Origin: Bifidobacterium panos | Lineage (GTDB): Bacteria > Actinomycetota > Actinomycetes > Actinomycetales > Bifidobacteriaceae | Assembly (NCBI RefSeq): GCF_012932445.1 | Contig: NZ_JAAIIJ010000021.1 | Span: forward strand, 1-64,000 | Direction: 5' to 3' | Length of the DNA stretch: 64,000 bases | Part shown: positions 49,787 to 61,597 of the stretch, in pieces | Numbering within the stretch: the stretch's first letter is position 1 | How the letters are laid out: each line of letters starts with the position of its first letter | The notes under the pieces: model-generated | Told to the model about the DNA's origin: nothing | Seen by the model: the letters and a program-made list of their open reading frames with translations, nothing else | The model's database searches: none | Position numbers and translations under genes: made by a program

Positions 49787-49859
49787 TATTTTTCAAGCAT
49801 TAGAAGCATATTTTGCCTACCGACTACGCAAGCCAGTTCGGGCACCCCGAAGAGGCGGA
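49787..49859. repeat. Right direct repeat of the ATPase cassette and gluQRS end
   Basis: 49787-49846 matches 48161-48222, and 49815-49859, inside the gluQRS coding end, matches 41341-41385. This is the copy that belongs to the intact gene. Confidence 0.8.
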
Positions 49860-50813
49860 AGAGATGCGGCGGTCAGTATGGTTGCGGCGCAACGGCTCCC
49901 ATGAGAAATCGCGCAGCAGGTCGTAGGGGGTGCAGGGTTCGGGGGCATCGGTGAGGCGCAGCAGCCAAGCGCAACAGCCGGTGACTTGCTCGGCGGTGAC
50001 ACCGCGCGTGCGCAGGGCGCCCATGTCGAGGGAGCGTTCGCGCTTGGCGAGGCGACGGCCTGCGGCATCGTCGACAAGTGGGATGTGCGCGTATTGCGGG
50101 TTGATGGGTGATTCCGCCGCTTCCAGCCCGTCTGCGACGAGGCATTCGCGTATCCATATCTGCAATGCGGTGGAACGCAGCAAGTCGCGACCGCGCGCGA
50201 TGGAATCGACCCCCATGTCGAGATCGTCGATGGTGACGGCGAACTGGTAGGAAAACAGCCCATCGGAGCGACGGATGACCGAATCGCCGACTTCGCGCGT
50301 AAGATCGAAGGCTTGCGGGCCGAACACGCGGTCGGTGAAGGTGACGGTATTGGCGGGCGAGCCGGGTTCCGGCATGGCGAGGCGCCATGAATGCCGTTCG
50401 CCGCGAGCCAGCCGCGCAGCGACTTCGCTTGGATTGTCGCGCGACAGCCGTTTGCAGGTGCCGGGATAGATCTGGAAGCCGTCCCCCTCCTGCGGAGCCG
50501 AGGCCGCGCGGATATCAGCACGCGAGCAGAAGCAGGGGTATGTTCGCGGTTCGATGAGCCGCAACGCCTCTTCGTAACGGTCGGTGCGCCGGGATTGGTA
50601 GACGGCCTCGCCGTCCCAGTCAAGACCCAGCCAAGCCAGATCGTCCATAATCCAGCGGTCGGCGTCGGGCATGACGCGCGGGATATCGAGGTCTTCGATG
50701 CGCAACAGCATGCGCTGGCCGCGCGACTTGGAATCAAGCCACGCGGCCAGCATGGCAACCATGTTGCCGATGTGCATGCGCCCCGAAGGCGTGGGCGCGA
50801 ACCGACCAGTCAT
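49824..50813 (-). CDS. gluQ: Glutamyl-Q tRNA(Asp) synthetase
   Basis: This 329-residue truncated GluRS paralogue attaches glutamate to queuosine in the anticodon of tRNA-Asp. It has the class I signature [12 protein letters not shown] at residues 7-18, zinc-site residues CFCSRADI near 94-101, and a KMSKS-equivalent loop RLAKRERS near 255-262. The anticodon-binding domain is absent, as expected. ATG 50813 begins four codons before APTPSG. Its last codons are repeated at 41341 and 48190. A shorter open frame on the same strand is a shadow. Confidence 0.92.
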   Translation of the reverse strand: MTGRFAPTPSGRMHIGNMVAMLAAWLDSKSRGQRMLLRIEDLDIPRVMPDADRWIMDDLAWLGLDWDGEAVYQSRRTDRYEEALRLIEPRTYPCFCSRADIRAASAPQEGDGFQIYPGTCKRLSRDNPSEVAARLARGERHSWRLAMPEPGSPANTVTFTDRVFGPQAFDLTREVGDSVIRRSDGLFSYQFAVTIDDLDMGVDSIARGRDLLRSTALQIWIRECLVADGLEAAESPINPQYAHIPLVDDAAGRRLAKRERSLDMGALRTRGVTAEQVTGCCAWLLRLTDAPEPCTPYDLLRDFSWEPLRRNHTDRRISSASSGCPNWLA

Positions 50814-50837
50814 ACAGCCGACATTACTCGGCTGGCG

Positions 50838-53498
<2,661 letters not shown>

Positions 53499-53633
53499 AT
53501 TGTCCTCCAAGTCTCGCGCCCTGCGCCGGCTGGAATTGCGGGGCATTGCCGCCGCACGTCCACCCAACGGTTTGGGCATAGGCGTCATGTTCTGACACGT
53601 TCAACCGACCTGAAGCCCATTCTATTCCCAAAA

Positions 53634-53654
53634 CTTGAGCCACATACACTCAAG
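53634..53654. promoter_or_regulatory. HAIR operator (HspR-associated inverted repeat)
   Basis: CTTGAGC-N7-ACTCAAG matches the HAIR consensus CTTGAGT-N7-ACTCAAG at 13 of 14 fixed positions. It lies upstream of clpB, which in actinobacteria belongs to the HspR regulon. It also lies 38 bases beyond the 3' end of the next gene. Confidence 0.85.
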
Positions 53655-53691
53655 TTTGAATAGTGATTGAAATATCGTTCCACGAACGGCG

Positions 53692-55119
53692 TTATTGCGC
53701 CTCAAGCGTGGCGAGGAGCGCGCGGTGGTCGCTACCAGCCAGTTCGACGGTCTGCATATCGCCCACCACCACACCTTTGTCATGCACGATATGGTCGATC
53801 TCAATCAGCGGCGGAATCTTCGAGTTCGCCGGATAGGTCATATGGAACCCGCCGCCGGACTGTTGCGAGGAATCAACGAAACGCGAACCGAGGATATTGC
53901 GGAAATTCGCGTGATCCCAAGTGGCGTTGAAGTCCCCCATCAGCACATAGGTGTGGTCGTATTCCTTCAAGCTGGACAGCGAGCTGAGCCCCTCACCCCA
54001 GATGCCTTGATTGCCGCGCGTAGGCGAGCTGGGGTGCACGGACACGAACCGGACTTGCGAATCGCCCAGCGTGATGGTGGCCGCGGCCACGCGCGAGGCA
54101 TCCACCTCCACCAGATCGCCGGAAACGTTCTGCATTGGCGACAAACTCCAAATGCCGTTGCACCCGCCGTTGTCGCCATGATGGAGTTCGGCCACGATGT
54201 GATAGGGGAGCACGTTGTCGATGCCGGCAGCCTCAAGCCGCTGGACGAAGCCCTCGGTCATCTCCTGCAGACACAGCACCTCCACATGCTGCTCGCGCAC
54301 CTCATTGATGATGGCATTCACATCAGCTTTGCCTGTTGTGGTGTTGAACGTCATGATGCGCGCGTATTTGTCGGTCGAGATCGGCAGTCCGTTCGCGTCC
54401 GTCTGGGTGACGGCCTGCTTGGCTTCGTCGCTCAGGCTGGTGGTCGGCACGAAGAAGCCGATATGCCACACGACTTGGAAGATCAGACACACCAGCGACA
54501 CCACGGCCAAAAGCCGACGATGCCACAGCAGCGACAGCAGCAGAAACAGCGCCGAAGCAATCGCCAACCACGGCACAAATCCGGCGATAAGCGGAACCCA
54601 ACGGCTGCCGTCGATGCCGAACGGAATCTCGCGAATCGCCATAATGCATACGATGCCCGCCGTCGCCAGCCACATCAGCAACGCGAGAAAACCATGCTTT
54701 GGGGATTTGCGGGTATGGGTGCGCTTGGGTGCCGCGGCAACAGCTGGCGCTGCGGCAGGGACTTGCTGGTATTGCGGATATTGCTGGTACTGCCAGCCAT
54801 TTGAATACTGCTGATTCTGCTGGTACTGCGGATTCTGCGGATATTGCTGGTACTGCGGATATTGCCGATTCTGCTGGTATTGCCGATATTGCGCGCCATT
54901 CGAATAAGCGCCGCCTTGCGCCGAAGCCGACACCGGTTGAGCCGGAAATTGCGATGTATCTGGATACGATTGCGCGCCCGCGCCGACACGTTGCGGCATC
55001 GGCCGGGTCGATTGCGCCCGTCGCGCAGTGCTTTTCGGAACGAAACTTGCGGGCGCAGAGCCTGAATCCAGCGGTACCGTTTCGCTGTCGTCCGGCCAAG
55101 TCCCGCCTTGCTGCGTCAT
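53692..55119 (-). CDS. Membrane protein with endo/exonuclease/phosphatase domain
   Basis: The protein has 475 residues. The first ~135 are disordered and very rich in Q, Y, N and P (repeats of QYPQYQQ). Then come three membrane segments (~140-235), and an exposed EEP-family hydrolase domain (residues ~255-475). Catalytic features are seen: FNTTTG, LCLQEMTE (metal-binding E), VSVHPSSP, LMGDFNATWDH and GSDHRALLA. The fold covers nucleases, sphingomyelinases and phosphoinositide phosphatases; topology suggests action outside the membrane. ATG 55119 is preceded by GGGGATTGCGC. It is common in bifidobacteria, role unknown. Confidence 0.82.
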   Translation of the reverse strand: MTQQGGTWPDDSETVPLDSGSAPASFVPKSTARRAQSTRPMPQRVGAGAQSYPDTSQFPAQPVSASAQGGAYSNGAQYRQYQQNRQYPQYQQYPQNPQYQQNQQYSNGWQYQQYPQYQQVPAAAPAVAAAPKRTHTRKSPKHGFLALLMWLATAGIVCIMAIREIPFGIDGSRWVPLIAGFVPWLAIASALFLLLSLLWHRRLLAVVSLVCLIFQVVWHIGFFVPTTSLSDEAKQAVTQTDANGLPISTDKYARIMTFNTTTGKADVNAIINEVREQHVEVLCLQEMTEGFVQRLEAAGIDNVLPYHIVAELHHGDNGGCNGIWSLSPMQNVSGDLVEVDASRVAAATITLGDSQVRFVSVHPSSPTRGNQGIWGEGLSSLSSLKEYDHTYVLMGDFNATWDHANFRNILGSRFVDSSQQSGGGFHMTYPANSKIPPLIEIDHIVHDKGVVVGDMQTVELAGSDHRALLATLEAQ

Positions 55120-55269
55120 GCGCAATCCCCGTTCCTAATAGAGTTGAAAGTCACCTCAACACTACGGAACCCGCGCGCCCCAACGAGCCAGCCCGCCCAC
55201 GCCCGCACACAATAAGCACACTAAAAACACTAAAAGCGATTATCGATTATTCCCCACCGCGCCCATATA

Positions 55270-55980
55270 TCAGGCGCTCAAAACCTGTGTGACATGGCCG
55301 AGAGACCACACATGTTTCTTCGGTTCGCGCACGCACTGTGCCATCATGTGTCTCTCGGCAAGATCCACGGCTTTCCCGTCGGCATCATCTTCAATCGGTC
55401 CGCTCGGCCGGTCATAAAAGCGCAATCTTCCGCCGCATTTGCATTTTCCCGAAAAAGTGGCGAACCCCAGCTTGCCGCCCCATCCCGTCATGACCGGCAG
55501 AAATGCCAGGGAAGGGAATTTGACTGTCTGTTGCTTGGTGATCTTGTAGCATTCGTCGCAAATGGCGAGCAGGACGGCAAAAGCAATCATCATCACCATC
55601 TTCCATATGCCCGGCTCATGGAGTTGCTTGGCGAAATCGAGGACACTGGCGACGAAAGAGCACACGCTGGCAAGTACGGAGAACAGCGATCCGACCGCGA
55701 AAACCATCGAAGACAGCGGTGTCGTGACACTCCATTTCGCATACTTGGGCGGGGCATTCGCCGCGGCGACAGGGGTGCGACTGAGGTTTTTGCTCAGGTT
55801 GGAAGTGCTGGAGACATCGTTCTCTTTGGCATCCGTCTTTTTCGTATTGGTTCGACCGGTTCGACGCTTGGTGCTTTGCCCTCGGCCGCCTTTCGCCGCA
55901 TTCACCGCCTGCCGCGAGTCGCAATATGTGCACAGGCCGCCATCACCGCTGATTTCGTCGCCACATTGGCTACACCTCAT
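55270..55980 (-). CDS. Zinc-ribbon protein with two membrane helices
   Basis: The protein has 236 residues. An N-terminal zinc ribbon has CSQCGDE and LCTYCDS (two CxxC pairs, residues 3-23), then a basic disordered linker (TKRRTGRTNTKKTDAK). Two hydrophobic segments follow (SLFSVLASVCSFVASVLDFA and MVMMIAFAVLLAI). A second cysteine pair CKCGG lies in the C-terminal cytosolic part. ATG 55980 follows AAGGAGGTGTGAC. I do not recognise a named family. The two metal-binding ends suggest a regulatory or assembly role. Confidence 0.7.
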   Translation of the reverse strand: MRCSQCGDEISGDGGLCTYCDSRQAVNAAKGGRGQSTKRRTGRTNTKKTDAKENDVSSTSNLSKNLSRTPVAAANAPPKYAKWSVTTPLSSMVFAVGSLFSVLASVCSFVASVLDFAKQLHEPGIWKMVMMIAFAVLLAICDECYKITKQQTVKFPSLAFLPVMTGWGGKLGFATFSGKCKCGGRLRFYDRPSGPIEDDADGKAVDLAERHMMAQCVREPKKHVWSLGHVTQVLSA

Positions 55981-56132
55981 GTCACACCTCCTTAGGAACT
56001 TTCCCGATTGGAATTTCCCGCAACTGCGCTTGATGTGACTGTAGCCCACGGCGGCTCTGCCGGCCTTCCCCCTACTCCCCCACCATCAACAGCGTCAGCC
56101 CCGCAGCCGCCTGCCATTGACTCTATACGGCT

Positions 56133-57275
<1,143 letters not shown>

Positions 57276-57303
57276 CTACGCATAATGGCATAAACTTGAA
57301 AGC

Positions 57304-58959
57304 ATGAGCGGAACGCAGCCATATGCCACGATGGTCACCAATTTCGATTCCACCGAACAGCGCACAGCGTGGGAACGGTTCCTCAAAGACGACAAAACCG
57401 CGCCATCAATCAGGAATTTATGGATACGCGACGATTCGCAACGTCCCTGCGAATGGCTACTGAACAGCCACACCGAATTGGCCACATATTTTGCGGGTGT
57501 CATCCGAACCGCTTACCTGTATTGCAACAGAATCATGCTGACCGACGCTCAATTGTTCGACGGAATATTTTTTCTGGCGCTAGGACCGACGATAGTCAAC
57601 GGCATTCTCGGCAAGTCATACAAAGATGGGCCAGCCATCATCGTTTCCGGAAGAAAGAAAACATTGAAACAATGCCTGAAGGCATTCACCATCTCGACTA
57701 TCGCCAACGTACAACGCGCGACGAACACTGAAACTCCCAGTGCCCAGCCCGAGAATCCGAATCTTCAAAGAACCACAAATCATCACACAATCAGACCGTT
57801 GGAATATTGCGTATATGGTCATACTGTCTCGCCTGAGGAATCGCTGGGACAACCCGAGAGCTTTTACGCCTCACTGGATGAACGTCTCGCAAAGGCCCAA
57901 CGTGGCGAAGAGAAGCTGACAACCGTAATTGCGCAAGCCTATGCCTGCGCGCTATGCCCCGAAGAAAATCCCACAAGCCAATATCGGTTTCTTGCCCAAC
58001 GCTGGCAGGAATGGCTCGACGCCGAGCAACAGGGATTGATTCTCTATGAGAACCAGAATGATGTACAGGCGCAGAATCGCGCGAACAGTGAAGGTTTCAA
58101 TAAACATTTCGCCCACTATGCAAGCGACTACGCGCCGGTGCTTCGCAAAAAGTATCGTCTGTCTTCGCCTGAAAGCACAAACATGGCCTACGCGACGAGC
58201 GATGCAAACGATAACATATCCAAATTCGCCACGACGCTAGAAGCCATTGCCGCCATGCCGAAGCGCTCCGATGCTTTCACACGCATCGAACAATCTAAGC
58301 TGCCCGACGGCGGCTCGCACGAGCCATGCGACACGAATCAGAGCCATCGTCCTTCATCCGGAACAGACAGCAAGAAAGAAATGAACGGGCCTCAACTCAC
58401 GCAACGTGCGCTAAGAGACTGGTACCAGTTCGTATATCAGCGCTCGCTCGCGCGGCATCTGGGCGCCCATCTTATCGCTGTATCCACGCCACCCAATTCG
58501 TTTGAGCAAATGGTTGCGGCGGATCAACGCACGCGCAGATCTTCACTGGTCCTCACGGGGAAAATCACTGACAGGCTCGGCGGGATGCCAGCCACTCGTT
58601 TCTCGACTTTCCGATACGAAAGCCGTTCCGCCATCAAGCGCTGGCAACAATGCACGCCTGTCACTTCGCAACATGAGCAACGAGTCAGCACGCGCAACGT
58701 CGCATATGCGGTGCAGCAGGCGACGGAGGAGAGAAGTTTGGTCGAGGACGGAAAAAACATGTTGTGGGGAACGCTACTAGCCGGCATATTAGCGTTACTT
58801 TCGGCTTTGACCGACAACATCTGGCTGAATGGCAATGCACCACTATGGTTGATTGTGCTCGCCGCATGGAGTATCGCCGTTGTGCCGAACCTCATCGATG
58901 TCGCCCAATGGCTTTGGGACGTACATTCGACGTCGAAGACGGTGGTCTATTTGCAATAA
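57304..58959 (+). CDS. Protein of unknown function with C-terminal membrane hairpin
   Basis: The protein has 551 residues and I do not recognise a family. The N-terminal ~130 residues look globular (WERFLKDDKTAPSIRNLWIR, MLTDAQLFDGIFFLALGPT). A polar middle contains a cysteine pair (ACALCPEE) and low-complexity stretches. The end has two membrane segments (LLAGILALLSALTD and LWLIVLAAWSIAVVPNLIDV), then a short tail. The MLTDAQLFDGIFF part looks like a ligand-binding fold. ATG 57304 follows GAAAGC. It overlaps almost directly with the Nudix gene downstream, so the two are probably co-translated. Confidence 0.65.
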   Translation: MSGTQPYATMVTNFDSTEQRTAWERFLKDDKTAPSIRNLWIRDDSQRPCEWLLNSHTELATYFAGVIRTAYLYCNRIMLTDAQLFDGIFFLALGPTIVNGILGKSYKDGPAIIVSGRKKTLKQCLKAFTISTIANVQRATNTETPSAQPENPNLQRTTNHHTIRPLEYCVYGHTVSPEESLGQPESFYASLDERLAKAQRGEEKLTTVIAQAYACALCPEENPTSQYRFLAQRWQEWLDAEQQGLILYENQNDVQAQNRANSEGFNKHFAHYASDYAPVLRKKYRLSSPESTNMAYATSDANDNISKFATTLEAIAAMPKRSDAFTRIEQSKLPDGGSHEPCDTNQSHRPSSGTDSKKEMNGPQLTQRALRDWYQFVYQRSLARHLGAHLIAVSTPPNSFEQMVAADQRTRRSSLVLTGKITDRLGGMPATRFSTFRYESRSAIKRWQQCTPVTSQHEQRVSTRNVAYAVQQATEERSLVEDGKNMLWGTLLAGILALLSALTDNIWLNGNAPLWLIVLAAWSIAVVPNLIDVAQWLWDVHSTSKTVVYLQ

Positions 58960-58973
58960 TGATGGAGATGAGC

Positions 58974-59660
58974 ATGGCCGAGATTCCTGAAAGATATGCG
59001 CCCGATCCGCTTGCGCCGCTGGAGATTCGCGGCGAACGGCAGGTGTTTCGAGAGCATGGCGGAGCCGATTTCACGGTGACCGCCATAGACACCTCGGTTC
59101 GCAAAACGGGCAAATCGTTGACGCTGCATGTGGCATCGGTTAAGGATGCCCAACCTGGCGCAGTGTGCATCGCAGTGCGCCCAGCCGCGCCCGGCAACAC
59201 GAACGTCGGAAACGCAAATGATGTAGACGCGTTCGCAGGCATCGATTCCTGTCAAATATTGCTCGCACGGCATTGGCGTGCTTCCACTGGCAAATGGGAG
59301 TGGGAGTTCCCGCGCGGCATGGGAGAACCCGGAGAGAATGCGGAGCAAACAGCCGCACGCGAGTTTCGGGAGGAAACCGGAATTGCCGTGGATGCATCAT
59401 GCGTGCGCACGCTACAGACCATGCATGCGGACACTGGCGTGCTGCGGGACAATATTGCAGTCACCTACTTTCCCGTTTCCACCGACACTGAGACAGCCGG
59501 GGAAACCGACGGCGAACTTAGCAATTTCGTTTGGATAGGCATTAAACAGATGCGGCATTTGATTGCCGATGGGCAACTCGTTGACGGCATCACCCTAGCT
59601 TCGTTCATGGTGTTCATCGCTCACTTATCCGCGCGTGCCGAGGAATCAAAAGCTCGGTAA
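58974..59660 (+). CDS. Nudix hydrolase
   Basis: The protein has 228 residues. The complete Nudix box runs from GMGEPGE through AAREFREETGI (GX5EX7REUXEEXGU), about residues 125-147, so it should hydrolyse nucleoside-diphosphate-X substrates with Mg2+. An N-terminal extension of about 50 residues (LEIRGERQVFREHGGADFTV) resembles the ADP-ribose pyrophosphatase group, but substrate is open. ATG 58974 was chosen for GGAG six bases before it; in-frame starts at 58959 and 58962 overlap the upstream stop. It is second gene of an operon with an unknown membrane protein. Confidence 0.85.
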   Translation: MAEIPERYAPDPLAPLEIRGERQVFREHGGADFTVTAIDTSVRKTGKSLTLHVASVKDAQPGAVCIAVRPAAPGNTNVGNANDVDAFAGIDSCQILLARHWRASTGKWEWEFPRGMGEPGENAEQTAAREFREETGIAVDASCVRTLQTMHADTGVLRDNIAVTYFPVSTDTETAGETDGELSNFVWIGIKQMRHLIADGQLVDGITLASFMVFIAHLSARAEESKAR

Positions 59661-59793
59661 TACGGCTGATTCCTCAACTGCTTGCTCCATTCGATCAATT
59701 TCTCTCAAATCATTTCATCAATTCATGAAACGATTTCACAAATTTAAAAAATAATTTCATAAATTCAATACATTTTTTGTCTAAAGAACAAAT

Positions 59794-59858
59794 TTGATAA
59801 ATAGATTTGTTAAATCTGCTATAATTTTAGCTATGCTTGAATTAGATTTGTTAAATCT
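59794..59858 (+). promoter_or_regulatory. Leaderless promoter with two AGATTT-N3-AAATCT operators
   Basis: A consensus TATAAT at 59820-59825 lies seven bases before the ATG at 59833, so the transcript probably has no leader. AGATTTGTTAAATCT occurs twice exactly: 59803-59817, between the -35 and -10 regions, and 59844-59858, inside codons 4-9. The 41-base spacing places both on one face of the helix. Upstream 59661-59793 is AT-rich with no gene. Confidence 0.7.
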
Positions 59859-61320
59859 TGTAGAGAAGATTCAAAATAGGAAAGCCGAAGCGCAAACCAT
59901 CGAGCTCAAGGCGGCGCACGAGGGATGCCCCACCAAGCTGTATGACACGCTTTCGAGCTTCTCGAACCAAGACGATGGCGGGATCATCATCTTCGGGCTG
60001 GACGAGCAACAGGATTACTCTGCCGTCGGCGTCTATGACGTTCAAGATCTCATCAAGCACGTCGCCGAACAGTGCAATCAGATGCATCCGAAAGTGCGCG
60101 CGATGTTCACCATCTGCGACATCGAAGGCAAGCACGTGGTGAGCGCCGAAATACCGTCAATGGACATCACCGACCGGCCGTGTTATTACGAAGGCAAAGG
60201 TCGCAACAGGGGGTCGTACATTCGCGTGGGCGAAGCGGATGAGCCGATGACCGAATACGAGATATACAGTTACGAAGCTTTTCGCCGCAAATATGAAGAT
60301 GAGACGCACCCCGTGGAACGCGCCGACATCAATGATCTGGATGAAAGCCGTGTGACTTCCTATATCACCACACTCAAGGACGGCAAGCCCAATCTCTCCC
60401 AAATGCCCGACAGCAGAATTCTCGACCTGATGAGCATCGTGCGGGAAGGCAAACCCACACTCGCGGGAGCCATGCTGTTTTGCCCATATCCCCAAGCATT
60501 CTTCCCCCAGTTGGGAATCATAGCCGCGCGCCAGCTCAGTGACGAAATCCCGGCCAACACCGACGGGGAACGTTTCCAAGACAACGAACGCATCGAAGGA
60601 CCTTTGCCCGATCAGCTACGCGATGCCATGTATTTCATTCGCAGGAACATGCGCACCAAGACGAGTATTTCGCCACAAACGGGGGAACGGTCAGACGTTC
60701 CGGAATATCCCATTGCGGCCATTCGAGAAATCGTTCTCAATGCGTTGATTCATCGGGATTACAGCATCCACACCCAGGGAAAGCCGATCCGGCTCCGCTT
60801 CCTCTCCGACCGCTTGGTCATCTCAAACCCGGGTGGCCTATATGGCAGGCTTACTCTCGACCAGCTGGGGCATGTTCAACCGGACACTCGCAATCCCGTG
60901 ATTGCGACGACGATGGAGGTGCTCAAGCTCACGGAGAACCGCCATTCCGGCATCCCCACCATCCGTAGGCTCATGTCCGAAGCCGGCCTTCCGGAACCGC
61001 TTTTTGAGAATCGGCACGGAGAGTTCCGCGTCACTTTATTCGCAAGCAGCGCTCACGAATCTCCGAACGGCGCAGATTCCACTGACAAGATGGACACTGC
61101 CCCAACGACGCGGCTTGACGCTGCAACGAAGCGTCAAGCGGTGCTTGAATTTTGCAGCACGCCGCGCACCAGAAATCAAATCGCGGAGCATCTCGGCATC
61201 AACAGCACGACATACGCCATATCACGCTACGTCCAGCCGCTCGTGCAAGAAGGACTTTTGCGACTGAGTTTGCCCGACAAGCCCTCCAGCAGAAACCAGA
61301 CATACCAGGCGGTTCAATGA
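59833..61320 (+). CDS. AlbA_2/Schlafen-like ATP-binding transcriptional regulator
   Basis: This 495-residue COG2865-type protein has an N-terminal AlbA_2 (Schlafen-like) DNA-binding domain with IELKAAHEG and FSNQDDGGIIIFGLDE (residues ~20-60), and a central HATPase-like domain with AIREIVLNALIHRDYS, LVISNPGGLYG and NRHSGIPTIRRLM (~300-400). A C-terminal winged helix completes it (RNQIAEHLGINSTTYAISRY). ATG 59833 is preferred over an in-frame TTG because it follows the -10 box at leaderless spacing. Two exact operators overlap promoter and start, pointing to tight self-repression. It begins a run of three ATPase-type genes. Confidence 0.85.
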   Translation: MLELDLLNLVEKIQNRKAEAQTIELKAAHEGCPTKLYDTLSSFSNQDDGGIIIFGLDEQQDYSAVGVYDVQDLIKHVAEQCNQMHPKVRAMFTICDIEGKHVVSAEIPSMDITDRPCYYEGKGRNRGSYIRVGEADEPMTEYEIYSYEAFRRKYEDETHPVERADINDLDESRVTSYITTLKDGKPNLSQMPDSRILDLMSIVREGKPTLAGAMLFCPYPQAFFPQLGIIAARQLSDEIPANTDGERFQDNERIEGPLPDQLRDAMYFIRRNMRTKTSISPQTGERSDVPEYPIAAIREIVLNALIHRDYSIHTQGKPIRLRFLSDRLVISNPGGLYGRLTLDQLGHVQPDTRNPVIATTMEVLKLTENRHSGIPTIRRLMSEAGLPEPLFENRHGEFRVTLFASSAHESPNGADSTDKMDTAPTTRLDAATKRQAVLEFCSTPRTRNQIAEHLGINSTTYAISRYVQPLVQEGLLRLSLPDKPSSRNQTYQAVQ

Positions 61321-61359
61321 ACCCACGCTCAATTCGACTCATTCCAAAGGAACAGAGCA

Positions 61360-61446
61360 ATGGAAAACCGCACGTCGCCCCCGGCATCAGCGCCCAATGA
61401 GTCTTTGGGCATTCCTCTGCGAATCATGCAGGAAAGTCGCCGGTGA
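61360..61446 (+). CDS. Possible 28-residue peptide
   Basis: ATG 61360 stands behind AAAGGAACAGAGCA and opens a 28-residue frame ending ESRR at 61446. It has no recognisable domain. It could be a small peptide, a leader, or the truncated start of a lost gene. Confidence 0.25.
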   Translation: MENRTSPPASAPNESLGIPLRIMQESRR

Positions 61447-61488
61447 AGCGGAACAGGAGTCGAAAAATCTCCAACTCCCCATCATCCT

Positions 61489-61552
61489 TGTACACGAAAT
61501 TTTCTTTTTTTGTGTACACGCTGTACACGAAATTATATTTTTTTGTGTACAC
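61489..61552. repeat. Two 31-bp repeats TGTACACGAAAT...GTGTACAC spaced 33 bp
   Basis: Copies at 61489-61519 and 61522-61552 differ at only a few AT positions in the middle. Each is bounded by TGTACAC and GTGTACAC, so each is itself an inverted repeat. The 33-base offset equals that in the arrays before the genes at 10019 and 19446. They end 45 bases before the ATPase start. Confidence 0.88.
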
Positions 61553-61597
61553 TTACTACTCAGATGGGCATAGAAACTAGCCGGCGAAGGAGCAACA

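Noticed and set aside
49817..50758. 313-codon frame on the same strand as gluQRS in another phase
   Set aside because: It is a proline/serine/arginine-rich out-of-phase translation of gluQRS, whose own frame has the class I synthetase motifs.
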